NCBI RefSeq assembly: GCF_001653455.1
Contig: NZ_CP011486.1
Span: 806,001 to 870,000, forward strand
Reading direction: 5' to 3'
Length of the DNA: 64,000 bases
Origin: Helicobacter pylori
GTDB taxonomy: Bacteria; Campylobacterota; Campylobacteria; Campylobacterales; Helicobacteraceae
In this document: positions 11,930-24,140 of the stretch, one piece after another
Layout of the letters: the number at the start of each line of letters is the position of its first letter
Position numbering within the stretch: position 1 is the stretch's first letter
The notes under the pieces: generated by a model
Seen by the model: only the letters and a program-made list of their open reading frames with translations
The model's database searches: none
Told to the model about the DNA's origin: nothing
Made by a program: the position numbers and the translations under genes

Positions 11930-12541
11930 ATGCCCATGCGTTTGCACACTGCCTTTTTTGGTATTAATTCGTTGCTTGTTGCCGCTCTTTTGATAAGTGG
12001 TTGCAGTCTTTTTAAAAAGCGTAACACTAACGCCCAGCTAATCCCCCCTTCAGCTAATGGCTTGCAAGCCCCAATTTATCCCCCAACCAACTTCACCCCT
12101 AGAAAGAGCGTTCAGCCTCTCCCTAGCCCACGCATTGAGAATAACGATCAGCCTATCATTAGCTCTAACCCCACTAACGCTATCCCTAACACCCCTATCC
12201 TCACGCCTAATAATGTCATTGAGTTGAATGCAGTAGGCATGGGTGTGGCTCCAGAATCCACCATTTCGCCCTCTCAAGCTCTAGCTTTAGCCAAGCGAGC
12301 GGCTATTGTTGATGGTTACCGCCAATTAGGGGAAAAAATGTATGGTATTAGGGTGAACGCCCAAGACACCGTCAAAGACATGGTTTTGCAAAATTCTGTG
12401 ATTAAAACGAGGGTCAACGCTCTCATTCGTAACGCTGAAATCACTGAAACCATCTATAAAGACGGCTTGTGTCAAGTGAGCATGGAGCTTAAATTAGACG
12501 GCAGGATTTGGTATCGCATTTTGAGCGGAGCGAGAGGATAA
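11930..12541 (+). CDS. flgP: LPP20-family lipoprotein, FlgP-like
   Basis: A 203-residue lipoprotein. The signal peptide ends in LLISGC, a good lipobox with the acylated cysteine near residue 25. A Pro/Asn-rich linker follows, and the C-terminal half (about 100-200) is an LPP20-type domain with ISPSQALALAKRAAIVDGY and GLCQVSMELKLDGRIWYRI. In Campylobacter the FlgP protein of this family forms the basal disk under the outer membrane that flagellar motility requires, and the downstream neighbour FlgQ is needed for its stability. The same two-gene arrangement is seen here. Role assignment is by homology; the LPP20 fold is clear. Confidence 0.75.
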   Translation: MPMRLHTAFFGINSLLVAALLISGCSLFKKRNTNAQLIPPSANGLQAPIYPPTNFTPRKSVQPLPSPRIENNDQPIISSNPTNAIPNTPILTPNNVIELNAVGMGVAPESTISPSQALALAKRAAIVDGYRQLGEKMYGIRVNAQDTVKDMVLQNSVIKTRVNALIRNAEITETIYKDGLCQVSMELKLDGRIWYRILSGARG

Positions 12542-12559
12542 CCCTCTACCTCATCAATT

Positions 12560-13177
12560 ATGCGGTATTTTAGAAGCGCTTTTTTGCTATTTTTCATGAC
12601 ACTCTTTTTTGTCTCTTGCTCTAAACACCCTTTTTCTAAGCAAACCCCTAAGACTAGAGAGCAAATCAGACAAGAAGAAGCTCGTAAAAAAAGAGAAGAA
12701 ACTTTGAATGCATTGCGCCAGTTCAGGCTCATTTATATCAACACGCCGGTTTTTCGCTTTTATGATTACGGCACGATTAAAACCGATAAAGACCGCAACA
12801 CTGAAGTAACCCTTTACAAGCTCAGCCAAAAAGTGGGCGATATTTATATGACTAAACGAAACATTTGTTTTAGCCAAAAATGTTCGGCCAAATGGATTGC
12901 TGCAAGGGATTTGTTTGGTAAGGTGAGCTATGGGGATTTGTTTGATGACATTGTTTTAGGGAGGGATATTTTTAAAGGTTTAGGAAAACGCCACCTAACC
13001 CCTGAATATGTGATCCAAAGGTTTCAAAAAAGCGGAGAAATTATCCTTTATGAAAGAAAAAATGGTTTGATTTCTTTCCAGAATTTGACGCAAAAAATCG
13101 CCATTAGGATTGAACCCTATGAGCCTTCTTTACAAGATTTAGAAGACAATGAAAACGCTGATAGCGAGCTTCAATGA
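12560..13177 (+). CDS. Putative lipoprotein, FlgQ-like partner
   Basis: A 205-residue exported protein whose N-terminus ends FFVSCSKH, giving a usable lipobox. A charged helical segment (KTREQIRQEEARKKREE) precedes a compact domain with two cysteines (ICFSQKCSA). It starts 18 bases after the FlgP-like gene and its stop overlaps the start of the porin gene, so the three are one operon. By position it corresponds to FlgQ, which in Campylobacter stabilises FlgP; I do not recognise a domain that proves this. Confidence 0.6.
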   Translation: MRYFRSAFLLFFMTLFFVSCSKHPFSKQTPKTREQIRQEEARKKREETLNALRQFRLIYINTPVFRFYDYGTIKTDKDRNTEVTLYKLSQKVGDIYMTKRNICFSQKCSAKWIAARDLFGKVSYGDLFDDIVLGRDIFKGLGKRHLTPEYVIQRFQKSGEIILYERKNGLISFQNLTQKIAIRIEPYEPSLQDLEDNENADSELQ

Positions 13178-14937
13178 AAAACTTTTCCCCACTCTATTGT
13201 CTTAAAAAGTTCAAAAAACGCCATTTACTCGCTTTGAGCTTGCCCTTACTCTCTTATGCGAATGGTTTTAAAATCCAAGAGCAAAGCCTGAATGGCACGG
13301 CTTTAGGATCGGCTTATGTCGCTGGGGCTAGGGGCGCTGACGCTTCTTTTTACAACCCGGCAAACATGGGCTTTACCAACGATTGGGGCGAAAACAGAAG
13401 CGAATTTGAAATGACCACCACCGTGATTAACATCCCGGCCTTTAGCTTTAAAGTCCCTACAACCAATCAAGGCTTGTATTCGGTAACGAGCTTAGAAATC
13501 AATAAAAGCCAACAAAATATTTTAGGCATCATCAACACTATAGGATTAGGCAATATCCTTAAAGCGCTCGGGAATACGGCCGCTACAGATGGCTTGCAAC
13601 AAGCAATCAATCGGGTTCAAGGGCTAATGAATCTAACCAATCAAAAAGTCGTAACGCTCGCTTCAAATCCTGACACTCAAATCGTGAATGGCTGGACAGG
13701 CACGACTAATTTTGTTTTACCCAAATTCTTTTATAAAACGCGCACGCATAACGGCTTCACTTTTGGGGGGAGTTTCACCGCTCCTAGCGGATTGGGCATG
13801 AAATGGAATGGTAAAGGGGGGGAATTTTTGCATGACGTTTTCATCATGATGGTAGAGCTTGCCCCTAGCATGAGTTACACTGTTAATAACCGCTTTTCTG
13901 TGGGGGTGGGTTTGAGGGGGCTTTATGCGACCGGGAGCTTTAATAACACCGTTTATGTGCCTTTAGAGGGCGCTTCGGTCTTGAGCGCGGAGCAAATTTT
14001 AAATTTACCCAATAATGTTTTTGCCAATCAAGTGCCAAGCAACATGATGACTTTATTAGGCAATATCGGCTATCAGCCGGCGCTTAATTGCCAAAAAGCC
14101 GGTGGGGATATGAACAATCAAAGCTGTCAAGAGTTTTACAATGGCTTGAAAAAAATCATGGGCTATAGCGGTTTAGTGAAAGCGAGCGCGAATCTTTATG
14201 GCACGACTGAAGTGGTGCAAAAGTCTAACGGGCAAGGCATATCAGGGGGCTATAGGGTGGGTTCGAGTTTGCGCGTGTTTGATCATGGGATGTTTTCAGT
14301 GGTGTATAATTCTTCGGTTACCTTTAACATGCAAGGCGGTTTAGTGGCTATCACAGAGCTTGGTCCTTCTTTAGGGAGCGTGTTGACTAAAGGCAGTTTG
14401 AATATCAATGTTTCACTCCCCCAAACTCTAAGCCTGGCCTACGCCCATCAATTTTTTAAAGATCGCCTAAGGGTTGAGGGGGTGTTTGAACGCACTTTTT
14501 GGAGTCAAGGGAATAAATTCTTAGTAACCCCTGATTTTGCGAACGCTACTTACAAGGGCTTGAGCGGAACGGTCGCTTCCTTAGACGCTGAAACGCTTAA
14601 AAAAATGGTGGGTTTGGCGAATTTTAAAAGCGTGATGAACATGGGGGCTGGCTGGAGGGACACGAACACCTTTAGATTAGGGGTAACTTACATGGGTAAA
14701 AGTTTGCGTTTGATGGGCGCTTTTGATTATGACCAAGCCCCAAGCCCCCAAGATGCGATAGGCATTCCGGACTCTAATGGCTATACTGTGGCTTTTGGGA
14801 CGAAATACAACTTTAGGGGCTTTGATTTGGGCGTAGCAGGAAGTTTCACTTTTAAAAGCAACCGCTCTAGCTTGTATCAATCCCCAAACATTGGGCAATT
14901 AAGAATCTTTAGCGCTTCTTTAGGCTATCGCTGGTAA
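13174..14937 (+). CDS. FadL/OmpP1-family outer membrane porin
   Basis: A 587-residue outer membrane beta-barrel of the FadL long-chain fatty acid transporter family. The signal peptide ends near LLSYANG, and the mature N-terminus FKIQEQSLNGTALGSAY with SFYNPANM is the FadL hatch signature. The C-terminus ends in an aromatic residue (ASLGYRW), as needed for barrel insertion. The ATG overlaps the preceding stop (ATGA). It is longer than E. coli FadL (about 420-450), with inserted loops. The true substrate is not established. A run of seven Gs lies inside the frame at 13816-13822. Confidence 0.85.
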   Translation: MKNFSPLYCLKKFKKRHLLALSLPLLSYANGFKIQEQSLNGTALGSAYVAGARGADASFYNPANMGFTNDWGENRSEFEMTTTVINIPAFSFKVPTTNQGLYSVTSLEINKSQQNILGIINTIGLGNILKALGNTAATDGLQQAINRVQGLMNLTNQKVVTLASNPDTQIVNGWTGTTNFVLPKFFYKTRTHNGFTFGGSFTAPSGLGMKWNGKGGEFLHDVFIMMVELAPSMSYTVNNRFSVGVGLRGLYATGSFNNTVYVPLEGASVLSAEQILNLPNNVFANQVPSNMMTLLGNIGYQPALNCQKAGGDMNNQSCQEFYNGLKKIMGYSGLVKASANLYGTTEVVQKSNGQGISGGYRVGSSLRVFDHGMFSVVYNSSVTFNMQGGLVAITELGPSLGSVLTKGSLNINVSLPQTLSLAYAHQFFKDRLRVEGVFERTFWSQGNKFLVTPDFANATYKGLSGTVASLDAETLKKMVGLANFKSVMNMGAGWRDTNTFRLGVTYMGKSLRLMGAFDYDQAPSPQDAIGIPDSNGYTVAFGTKYNFRGFDLGVAGSFTFKSNRSSLYQSPNIGQLRIFSASLGYRW

Positions 14938-17215
<2,278 letters not shown>

Positions 17216-17216
<1 letters not shown>

Positions 17217-17953
17217 TGCTAGAAGCCCTAAACGCTATAAGTCAGCTTAACGCTCTTCATTCCAAAAACGCTACGCACCATTTTAACGCTACCTTACCCA
17301 TTCTTTTAAAGGTGCTAGAAAAACAAGATAAAGGCCTTTTTCTTTTGCAAGTGGGTAATAAAATTATCCCCACTAAAAGCGAACAGGAATTGAAAATCAA
17401 TCAGCCCTATTTTGCGACCATGCAAAGAAACCAATTGGGCGATATTGTGCTTAAAAATTTAGTGCCTGCCCCAAAAATCTTAGACGCATTGGACGATTTG
17501 CCCACCCTTGAAATGAAAAAAATCAAAGAAATCTTAAGCGCTAAAGACAGCACCCCCTTAAAAGAATACAAAGAACTTTTAAGCGAAAAATTAGTCCATG
17601 CTAAAAATTCTCAAGAGTTTTTGAATATAGCCAACATGCTTTTAAGCTTGCAATCGCAGGTTTTAAGCTTTGTGGTTCAAAACGAGCGCAAAAAAGCCTT
17701 TTTGCAAATGAAAGCCAAAAAACAAAGCGTTGATTTTTACGCCCTCTATCCTAATTTAGGCGAAATTGGCGGCGTTATCTACTTGAAAGAAAAAGAAAAA
17801 CAACTTTTTTTAAAAACCACCCTCCAAAGGACTAAAGAAATTTTAAAAGAGGCTCAAAACACCCTTTTAGGCTTTTCTTGCGTGGAAATTGCGTGCGAAA
17901 AAACCCCCATGCTTTTTGCATTTGAAGAGCGTTTGTTGGATACGATAGGCTAG
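17216..17953 (+). CDS. Conserved protein of unknown function
   Basis: A 245-residue soluble, mostly helical protein without signal peptide or membrane span. Around residues 35-65 it has GLFLLQVGNKIIPTKSE followed by PYFATMQ, which loosely recalls the domain of flagellar hook-length control proteins; this is a weak impression, not an assignment. Its ATG overlaps the coaBC stop, so it is translationally coupled and part of the same operon. The 400-base gap after it holds the IS605-type remnant. Confidence 0.7.
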
Positions 17954-18092
17954 ATTTTTTAATCCGCTCTAAATCTCAATAACGAAAAACTTTATTTTTA
18001 AATTTTGTTTTTTTAAGCTCTATTTTCTTAGCGTTTTTAATTTTATTACCCCACTAAAACAAAGCCTTTATCTTTAATCTATATAAAATTTA

Positions 18093-18306
18093 TGTGAAAA
18101 CGCCCTTCCTAAAGCAAGGGGCTTCCTAACTAAAGCGTCCCAACAAACACTAACCAACGGACGCTAAACTAACATGAAAGGCTTTGTTCTTTAAAGTCTG
18201 CATGGGCATTTCCTGCCCCCAAAAAGACTAAAAGTATTTGGCTATTTTTTAGTTTCAATATAGCCTAACAGCTATGCGCTTGCATATTCTCGTCCTAAAG
18301 GACGAA
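18093..18306 (-). mobile_element. IS200/IS605-type end remnant
   Basis: In the 400-base gap between two convergent genes, the minus strand reads like the end of an IS605-family element. The tail of a TnpB-like frame (GQEMPMQTLKNKAFH, stop near 18163) is followed by the imperfect palindrome GCCCCTTGCTTTAGGAAGGG and the terminal TTCAC-like sequence typical of the right ends, which also form the 3-prime part of TnpB guide RNAs. About 170 bases away is a second hairpin (TCGTCC, TTTA, GGACGA at 18290-18305) resembling an end palindrome. Everything between is non-coding. It could be a decayed copy or a small non-autonomous derivative. Identification is from memory of family ends. Confidence 0.5.
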
Positions 18307-18353
18307 ATTTTTCGTGCTAGTGGGATAAAATTTATATAAAATTTTAGAATTCC

Positions 18354-19007
18354 TCACGCATTTTTTAAAAGTGTTTCAACCGCTAAACTTTTATCTTTAG
18401 CCTGTGTGATCGCGCTAATGACGGCGATACCACTAAATTTTTGTATTTTTAAAGCGTTATCTGTCGTGATGCCCCCAATCGCTACAAGGGGTTTTTTCAC
18501 CCCGCTATCTTGTATTTTTTTTAAAAGTTCTATGCCTACAACTTGTTTGGCGTCTTTTTTAGATGGTGTGGGAAAAATAGGGCCTACCCCTAAATAGGCT
18601 ACACTATCTAAATGACGCGCTTTTAGGGCTTGCTCTAAAGTATTGACGCTCAAACCTATAAAAAGGCGCTTCTTGCACAAAGCGATCACCTTTTCTATAG
18701 CCATGTCTTCTTGCCCCACATGCACGCCATCAGCCTTTAATTCTAACGCCAGTTGCACCTCATCATTGACAATAAAAGGCGCGCCGTATTTTTTGCATAA
18801 TTTTTGACACTCTAGGGCTAATTGTTTGATTTGAGTGGGATCTTGTAAGGCTAAATCGCCTTTTTGGCGGAATTGAAACGCTGTGATTTTAGATTGTAAA
18901 GCTAATTTTAAAGTGTCTAAAAGCGCGTTTATCCTATCGCCTTTTATATGGTAGAAATCTTGCGAACCAGCCACAAACATGAGTTTTAAGCAATCCGCAT
19001 CAAACAT
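18354..19007 (-). CDS. thiE: Thiamine-phosphate synthase
   Basis: A 217-residue TIM-barrel enzyme joining HMP pyrophosphate and thiazole phosphate to thiamine phosphate. The pyrophosphate-binding QFRQKGD near 44-50, GVHVGQEDM near 94-102, and [16 protein letters not shown] near 135-150 are the family motifs. It is the last gene of thiM-thiD-thiE and overlaps thiD. H. pylori lacks the de novo thiC/thiG routes, so the operon serves salvage. Confidence 0.95.
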   Translation of the reverse strand: MFDADCLKLMFVAGSQDFYHIKGDRINALLDTLKLALQSKITAFQFRQKGDLALQDPTQIKQLALECQKLCKKYGAPFIVNDEVQLALELKADGVHVGQEDMAIEKVIALCKKRLFIGLSVNTLEQALKARHLDSVAYLGVGPIFPTPSKKDAKQVVGIELLKKIQDSGVKKPLVAIGGITTDNALKIQKFSGIAVISAITQAKDKSLAVETLLKNA

Positions 19008-19809
19008 GCTTTTTAACGCTCCACAAATTCAAAGGCCCATGCCCATGCCCAATATTTAAGGGGTTTTGAATGATGATAGTTAAAAGTTCTTTAGCCTTTA
19101 TAATAGCGTTTTTTAAATCCAACCCTTGAGCGAGTAAGCCCACAATCAAGCTAGATAAAACACAACCCGTGCCATGCGTGTTTTTCGTGTTAAAGCGCTT
19201 GGCGTTTAGGATCAATTCAGTGTCTTCTAAAAACACCCAGTCGTTGCTAAACTCCCCTTGAAAATGTTCTGTATGCCCCCCTTTAATCACAGCGTTTTTA
19301 ACGCCTAAATCTCTTAAAATGCCCATCGCTTTTGAAGCGCTTTTATCATCTCGCACTTGAACGCCTGTAAGCGCATAAACTTCAGGGAGGTTAGGGGTTA
19401 GTAAATTGGCTTTAGGTAAAAGGCGCTTTTTTAAGCTTAAAATCGCATCTTCTTCTAAAAGCAAGGCCCCATTCTTTGCCACCATCACCGGATCTAAAAC
19501 GCAAAACCCAAAATCACAGGTTTCTAAAGTGTCCGCTACGCATTCAATGATTTGATTGTTGCATAACGCTCCTATTTTGAACGCTTTGATAGAAAAGTCA
19601 TCTCTGATCGCTAAGATTTGCGCTTTCACGCTCTCCACGCTTAATGGATAAACCCCATGCACGCCCTGTGTGTTTTGAGCGGTTATGCAAGTGATCACGC
19701 TTGTCCCAAACACGCCTAAAGTTTGGAACGCTTTCAAATCGGCTTGTATCCCAGCACCCCCACCGCTATCGCTACCAGCAATGCTTAAAACTTGCGGATA
19801 AACTTTCAT
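19000..19809 (-). CDS. thiD: HMP/HMP-phosphate kinase
   Basis: A 269-residue ribokinase-fold enzyme phosphorylating hydroxymethylpyrimidine twice. The N-terminal [20 protein letters not shown] is diagnostic, and the catalytic aspartate lies in [11 protein letters not shown] near residue 210. It overlaps thiM upstream (4 bases) and thiE downstream (8 bases), so expression is coupled. Confidence 0.96.
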   Translation of the reverse strand: MKVYPQVLSIAGSDSGGGAGIQADLKAFQTLGVFGTSVITCITAQNTQGVHGVYPLSVESVKAQILAIRDDFSIKAFKIGALCNNQIIECVADTLETCDFGFCVLDPVMVAKNGALLLEEDAILSLKKRLLPKANLLTPNLPEVYALTGVQVRDDKSASKAMGILRDLGVKNAVIKGGHTEHFQGEFSNDWVFLEDTELILNAKRFNTKNTHGTGCVLSSLIVGLLAQGLDLKNAIIKAKELLTIIIQNPLNIGHGHGPLNLWSVKKHV

Positions 19810-20585
19810 AACGCTTCCTCAATAAGGCTATTTTCTAACTTTATGGGCAAGCTTAGAGCGTCTAAAAAATAAAACAAGAACGAACCATTGGAGCCGTTAT
19901 TTTCTAACACTTTTTTTTGCGCGTTAAAAGCGGCTTGTTTATAGAGCGCGCAAAGTTGCACCATAGAATCTAAGGGGTCTTTTTTCAAACTTAAAAAGCT
20001 CGCACACGCTGCAGTGTGCAAACACCCAGCCCCAGTAATCACAGCCAAATACTCACTCCCCCCAGTGATGCTAAAAACTTTTTTCCCATCGCTCACATAA
20101 TCTATTTTACCCGTCATTACCGCTATCACAGAATATTTTTGAGCCGCTAATTTGACAATTTCTATAGGCGTGGTAGAATGCTTGGAATCTAACCCCTTGC
20201 TTTCGCAAGAAATACCCACTAAAGAGCCTAATTCTGCAGCATTACCCCTAAGCGCGCTAACCCCTTCGCTTTTTAAAAGCTCTAAGCTTGTGTTATAACG
20301 CAAAGCGCTTGCTGAACACCCCACCGGATCTAACACAATGGGCTTATTTAAAGCCTTATAATGTTTGATAGCTTCTTTAGCGCACAAAATAGTGCGTTCA
20401 TTGAGAGTACCAATATTGATAGCGAGCGCGTCAGAAATTTTTGCTAAATCCTGCATTTCATCAATCGCATCACTCATTAAAGGCGATGCCCCTAAGGCTA
20501 ACAAGCCATTAGCCACAAATTGCGCCACCACATAATTAGTGATATTATGCACTAAGGGGCGTTTTTGGCGTAATTCTTTCAACAT
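19806..20585 (-). CDS. thiM: Hydroxyethylthiazole kinase
   Basis: A 259-residue kinase that salvages the thiazole moiety of thiamine. The N-terminal [19 protein letters not shown], the DPVGCSA motif and the catalytic [17 protein letters not shown], with a cysteine beside the active-site region, are clear. It heads the operon; AGGAGG-like sequence precedes the ATG. I looked for a thiamine pyrophosphate riboswitch upstream and found none in the 96 bases before the neighbouring hsdR end. Confidence 0.95.
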   Translation of the reverse strand: MLKELRQKRPLVHNITNYVVAQFVANGLLALGASPLMSDAIDEMQDLAKISDALAINIGTLNERTILCAKEAIKHYKALNKPIVLDPVGCSASALRYNTSLELLKSEGVSALRGNAAELGSLVGISCESKGLDSKHSTTPIEIVKLAAQKYSVIAVMTGKIDYVSDGKKVFSITGGSEYLAVITGAGCLHTAACASFLSLKKDPLDSMVQLCALYKQAAFNAQKKVLENNGSNGSFLFYFLDALSLPIKLENSLIEEAL

Positions 20586-20681
20586 TTTAAAACCTCCTTA
20601 AAATTTCTTGTATTTTACAAAAAAATCCATCAGGCGGTGCTTGTCTTTGAAATTTAATGTGAAAGCGTTCAACAAAATGAA

Positions 20682-23681
20682 CTATTTTTCATTAATCTCA
20701 TCTTTTTTAACCCCATTTTTTTTAAAGATAGCGCTAGTGAGATCACAAAAGCGGTGGAAAAAGCGAGAAAGGGCTGCAGCGACTTTTTCTTTCACCTCTG
20801 CATAGCGCGAGCTGAACATGGAGGGTTTTTCTTCAATGATTTCAGGGAATTTTGTCCCGCTGAAATCAATTTCGCCCCCCTTAAAGGCATGCTGCATGAA
20901 CGAATAGGCTTTTTCTTCATTCAAGCGGTTTTCTTCTATGATATTTTGGAATTCCTCTTCTCGTTTTTGGTGGATATAATTTTGAAAATATTCATGGACT
21001 TCTTGATCCTGGTTGTTGTATTGATCAATAAAATCCATGATCAAATCTTTTTTATTCCTTAATTCTATGCTGGAGTTAACGATCGGCTCTATTTTATTTT
21101 TAACGCCTTGGATCTCTAAATGATGCTCTTTAGCGAACTCTTCAATCAAGTTTAAAATATAGTCAATATTGACTTCCACTTGCTTAATGAGTTCAATTTC
21201 AAAAATCAAATCATCGTTAATCTCTTCTTTATCCCCTCTTTTTTCTGGCCTCATTTCATCGTAAAAATCAAGGTATTTGCTTTGATAGTCTTGAAAATCC
21301 CTAGGACTGATGTAATCGTTTTTATTAAAATTTTCAAAGCTGTTTAAAATATTTTCTAGTTTCAAAATCTTGCCAAAAAGCTTGATAAAATCCTTTTTCT
21401 GGCTTTCTGAAATGATCGGCTCTTTTAGGGGAAACTCGGTTAAAAGCCTTTCAATCAAACTCTCATAGCCCTCGTATTCTTTATTCTCATCAATATAGCC
21501 TTTCAAATAGTCTTCATATTTTCTTAACAACACAACAGATTGAGCGTCCTTGTTGCCAAAAAGCGTGAGAGCGGCATTCAAATCCTCTTCTAAATCCCTA
21601 AAACAAACGATATTCCCATGCGTTTTGACGCTGTCTAAAATGCGGTTAGTCCGTGAAAAAGCTTGGATTAGCCCATGGTATTTCAAGTTTTTATCCACCC
21701 AAAGGGTGTTAAGCCTGGTAGCGTCAAACCCGGTAAGAAACATGTTCACCACCATTAAAAGATCAATTTCACGATTTTTCATTTTTTGAGAAAGATCCTT
21801 ATAATAGCTTTGGAATTTTTGATCCGAAGTGTCAAAAGAAGTGTTAAACCTTTGATTATAATCCGCAATCGCGCCCTCTAAAAAATCCCTTGAGCTTTTG
21901 TCTAGCCCAGCGGTGTTTTCATTGTTTTCATCTTCTAATGCATCAAAATCTTCATTAGGGCTATAACTAAAAATCGTAGCGATTTTAAGGTCGTGTTTTT
22001 CTTCTTTAAAGGCTTGGTAGTATTTTTTCAGCATTTCTATGTTTTGGCATGCCAGAATGGAATTGAATTTTTTGTTTTTAGTGGTTTGATTGAAACGCTC
22101 TAAAATGCATTTAGCGATTTCTTTAATTCTCCTAGTGTCTAAAAGAGCGTTTTGCGCGTCAATGGCTCTAATGTCTTTATCCTTAATATTTTCTTTAGCT
22201 TTAATGGTGTTGTGGTATTCCACCCTAAAGGGCAAGACATTTTTATCCCTGATCGCATCAATAATGGTGTATTGGTGGAGGCATGTCCCAAATTTCTGCT
22301 CTGTCGTGCCTAGCGGGTTGTTTTTATCGCAATTTTGTGGAAGAATGGGTGTGCCGGTGAACCCAAAAAGGTGGTATTTTTTAAACGCTTTAGTGATGAT
22401 TTGATGCATTGAGCCTAACTGACTCCTGTGGCATTCATCAAAAATCATCACGATTTCTTCATTAAAAATCGCATGCCCTTTAAGGTGCGATTTAACGAAT
22501 TTGTCTAATTTTTGGATCGTGGTGATAATGATTTTAGCGTTAGGGTTTTCAAGCTGTTCTTTTAAAATCTTGGTGCTGGTGTTAGAATTAGCACAATCTT
22601 TTTGGAATTTATCGTATTCTTTCATGGTCTGATAGTCTAAATCTTTTCGATCCACCACAAACAAAACCTTTGCAACATGTTCTAATTCTTTGGCTAAAGT
22701 CGCGCTTTTAAAGCTCGTTAAGGTTTTACCGCTCCCTGTCGTGTGCCAGATATAGCCTCCACTTTGGCTTTTCCCATAAGTTTTATGATTATGCGTGGCT
22801 TTGATTTTTTCCAAAATCCTTTCTGCTGCCACGATTTGATAAGGCCGCATCACCAATAAAACCTCATTGCTGGTGAAAACGCAATAGCGCGTTAAAACGT
22901 TCAAAAGGCTGTGCTTTGCAAAAAACGCCTTAGCAAAATCCATTAAATCTTCAATATTGCAATTCTGGCTATCCGCCCAATAATTCGTGAATTCAAAAGT
23001 ATCGGCCTTGTTGTTTTTCTCAATTTGCGCCATTCTTGTGGTGTTTGAATAGTATTTGCTGCTCGTGCCGTTACTGATGACAAAAATCTGCACGAACTCA
23101 AAAAGCCCATCTTCGGCACTAAAACTATCCCTTTTGTAGCGTTTGATTTGGTTAAACGCCTCTCTGATCGCCACGCCCCTTTTTTTCAATTCCACATGCA
23201 CTAAAGGCAAGCCGTTCACAAGGATGCTCACATCATAGCGGTTCTCATACTTCCCCCCTTTAGCGCTGTATTGGTGGATCACTTGCAAGGCGTTTTTATG
23301 GATATTTTTCTTATCAATGATTTTAATGTTTTTGGTTTTCCCGTTCTCAAGGGTTAGGTTAAAAATCGGATCTTCTTGGATTTTCCTCGTTTTGGCTTTG
23401 TAATCATCGTTTTTATTAGCGATGAATTGAGAATAAAGAGTCTCCCATTCTTTGGGCGTGAAATGATGATCATTAAGCTTTTCTAACTGCTCTTTTAAAT
23501 TGTCTTTCAATTCTTTTTCGTTGTGGATGTTTTTAAATGCATAGCCTTGTTTTTGTAAAAGCGCGATAAATTCCCCTTCTAATTGCACCTCGCTCTCATA
23601 AGCACTTTTCCTTTCATTATCGCTATGAAATTCCGCTACTACCGTGCTTTCATTGCTTTCTGCGATGGTTTCGTAATTCAT
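20682..23681 (-). CDS. hsdR: Type I restriction enzyme, R subunit
   Basis: A 999-residue motor and nuclease subunit of a type I restriction system. The N-terminal nuclease domain has D-x(n)-ELK as YDVSILVNGLPLVHVELKK (about 165-185). The helicase part has Walker A HTTGSGKTLTSF, the DEAD-like FDECHRSQLG, and the later LLMVVNMFLTGFDA and QAFSRTNR motifs. The frame is open upstream to 23777, but that part overlaps hsdS; the ATG at 23681, one base after the hsdS stop, gives MNYETIAESNEST. The protein itself looks intact, although its partner genes are damaged. Confidence 0.93.
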   Translation of the reverse strand: MNYETIAESNESTVVAEFHSDNERKSAYESEVQLEGEFIALLQKQGYAFKNIHNEKELKDNLKEQLEKLNDHHFTPKEWETLYSQFIANKNDDYKAKTRKIQEDPIFNLTLENGKTKNIKIIDKKNIHKNALQVIHQYSAKGGKYENRYDVSILVNGLPLVHVELKKRGVAIREAFNQIKRYKRDSFSAEDGLFEFVQIFVISNGTSSKYYSNTTRMAQIEKNNKADTFEFTNYWADSQNCNIEDLMDFAKAFFAKHSLLNVLTRYCVFTSNEVLLVMRPYQIVAAERILEKIKATHNHKTYGKSQSGGYIWHTTGSGKTLTSFKSATLAKELEHVAKVLFVVDRKDLDYQTMKEYDKFQKDCANSNTSTKILKEQLENPNAKIIITTIQKLDKFVKSHLKGHAIFNEEIVMIFDECHRSQLGSMHQIITKAFKKYHLFGFTGTPILPQNCDKNNPLGTTEQKFGTCLHQYTIIDAIRDKNVLPFRVEYHNTIKAKENIKDKDIRAIDAQNALLDTRRIKEIAKCILERFNQTTKNKKFNSILACQNIEMLKKYYQAFKEEKHDLKIATIFSYSPNEDFDALEDENNENTAGLDKSSRDFLEGAIADYNQRFNTSFDTSDQKFQSYYKDLSQKMKNREIDLLMVVNMFLTGFDATRLNTLWVDKNLKYHGLIQAFSRTNRILDSVKTHGNIVCFRDLEEDLNAALTLFGNKDAQSVVLLRKYEDYLKGYIDENKEYEGYESLIERLLTEFPLKEPIISESQKKDFIKLFGKILKLENILNSFENFNKNDYISPRDFQDYQSKYLDFYDEMRPEKRGDKEEINDDLIFEIELIKQVEVNIDYILNLIEEFAKEHHLEIQGVKNKIEPIVNSSIELRNKKDLIMDFIDQYNNQDQEVHEYFQNYIHQKREEEFQNIIEENRLNEEKAYSFMQHAFKGGEIDFSGTKFPEIIEEKPSMFSSRYAEVKEKVAAALSRFFHRFCDLTSAIFKKNGVKKDEINEK

Positions 23682-23682
23682 G

Positions 23683-24129
23683 TTATCCCTTGTTTTGGAG
23701 AAAATTTTCAATATCTGCTTTATTGAGAGCGGGGATACTACCACGAAAAACAAGATTTTCCATAATTTGGCTTTCATTAGTTTTGAGATAAAAGTATAAA
23801 AATTTTGTTAAAAGTTTGCTAGTATCTTTAACTTTATAGGGATAGCATAGGCCCCCTGCAAAAAATTTTTCATTAAAGTAATTTATAAATCCTGCATATT
23901 CTCCCCTAGATGCAATAGTTATATTTTCTCCATCATTATTAAAATCATGGTAATAACCATACAAATCTCTCCCTGAATTTATCACTGGATACATACCATT
24001 TCTTTCTACTTCGCTCACTTCACTTATTTTAAGCGTTTTTTTATTTGTGCTTTCACACACCTCCCCCAACTTCCTAAACCCCACCCCATCAGGCGCTAGG
24101 GTTTGGAGTAAGCGCTCTATTTTGTTCAT
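23683..24129 (-). CDS. hsdS: Half-length type I specificity subunit
   Basis: Only 148 residues, against about 400 for a complete HsdS with two target-recognition domains. It starts normally (MNKIERLLQTLAPDGVGFRKLG), contains one recognition domain ending IPALNKADIENF, then stops after LQNKG just where the central conserved helix should begin. It fits an internal deletion that joined the first half of the gene to the hsdR start. Half-size S subunits can act as dimers in some systems, recognising a symmetrical split site, but those keep the helical conserved region that is missing here. Function is therefore doubtful. Confidence 0.75.
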   Translation of the reverse strand: MNKIERLLQTLAPDGVGFRKLGEVCESTNKKTLKISEVSEVERNGMYPVINSGRDLYGYYHDFNNDGENITIASRGEYAGFINYFNEKFFAGGLCYPYKVKDTSKLLTKFLYFYLKTNESQIMENLVFRGSIPALNKADIENFLQNKG

Positions 24130-24140
24130 TTTGCCTCCTT

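Noticed and set aside
13816-13822. Run of seven Gs in the FadL-like gene as a phase-variation switch
   Set aside because: Tracts of seven are only weakly unstable and the frame is intact with conserved sequence on both sides; too little to claim a switch.
20586-20681. Possible thiamine pyrophosphate riboswitch before thiM
   Set aside because: The 96 bases contain no CUGAGA or matching core helices and are too short for the full aptamer.
23682-23777. Upstream extension of hsdR starting at 23777
   Set aside because: It lies wholly within hsdS in another frame and its translation is not like HsdR; the ATG at 23681 gives the standard start.
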